Positions 61,608-64,000 of a DNA stretch of 64,000 nt are shown one piece after another. The notes beneath the pieces are model-generated. The model made no database searches, was not told the origin of the DNA, and saw only the letters and a list, made by a program, of their open reading frames with translations. The position numbers were made by a program, and so were the translations under genes. Source of the DNA: Stappia indica (GTDB taxonomy: Bacteria; Pseudomonadota; Alphaproteobacteria; Rhizobiales; Stappiaceae); NCBI RefSeq assembly GCF_001696535.1, contig NZ_MBQE01000001.1, positions 310,001 to 374,000 of the forward strand, written 5' to 3'. Numbering within the stretch: the stretch's first letter is position 1; every line of letters begins with the position of its first letter.

Positions 61608-64000
<2,393 letters not shown>

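Overview
The window is GC-rich chromosomal DNA from an alphaproteobacterium, most likely of the order Rhizobiales (Hyphomicrobiales) and plausibly the Stappia/Labrenzia/Pannonibacter group. This rests on gene order (rpsB-tsf-pyrH-frr-uppS-cdsA-dxr-rseP-bamA-lpxD-fabZ-lpxA-lpxI-lpxB; trpD-trpC-moaC-moeA-lexA), on use of LpxI instead of LpxH, on the short ProRS, and on LexA sites of the alphaproteobacterial form GTTC-N7-GTTC. The species call is inference; no rRNA is present. Almost everything is core housekeeping DNA. I see no prophage, CRISPR array or insertion sequence with a transposase.

Layout, left to right. 1-3383: a TRAP transporter of the TAXI type (fused permease cut by the left edge, plus its periplasmic receptor), with a strong hairpin between the two genes. 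3384-4541: a locally less GC-rich stretch with two small overlapping unknown ORFs and a tRNA-Lys(UUU). 4626-8926: an RND efflux pump with its lipoprotein adaptor. 9051-12990: a VOC-family protein, pyrG, secG and tpiA, all leftward. 13239-19658: ppiD-like, trpD, trpC, moaC, moeA and lexA, rightward. 19698-25380: comEC (leftward), then gltX and gltA (rightward).

25798-40443 is one long leftward block that runs from translation (rpsB, tsf, frr) through UMP kinase, undecaprenyl-diphosphate and CDP-diglyceride synthesis, the MEP pathway (dxr), the sigma-E-type protease RseP and outer-membrane assembly BamA, to lipid A synthesis (lpxD, fabZ, lpxA, lpxI, lpxB). It couples ribosome production to envelope biogenesis. 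41136-44576 is dnaE. 45820-49276 holds lolD, lolC and proS. 49877-54253 holds a lipoprotein, trmFO and an MscS-type channel. 54297-58696 is yajC-secD-secF followed by an AAMDC/NDUFAF3-like and an NDUFAF6-like gene. 58951-64000 holds a DUF815 ATPase, an alpha/beta hydrolase, a DUF2155 protein and the 3' part of valS.

The most interesting observation is a 38-codon gene at 44805-44921, upstream of dnaE. It has a good ribosome-binding site, one predicted membrane helix, and a promoter carrying two perfect GTTC-N7-GTTC LexA boxes. The lexA promoter in the same window has a similar arrangement (one box in the -35/-10 spacer, a second just downstream). It looks like an undescribed SOS-induced small membrane protein, comparable in size and regulation to Caulobacter SidA. 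Other points of interest are three copies of a palindromic dispersed repeat, a 52-bp tandem repeat grown from the 3' end of trmFO, an AT-rich palindrome cluster between gltA and lpxB, and a possible small RNA upstream of proS.
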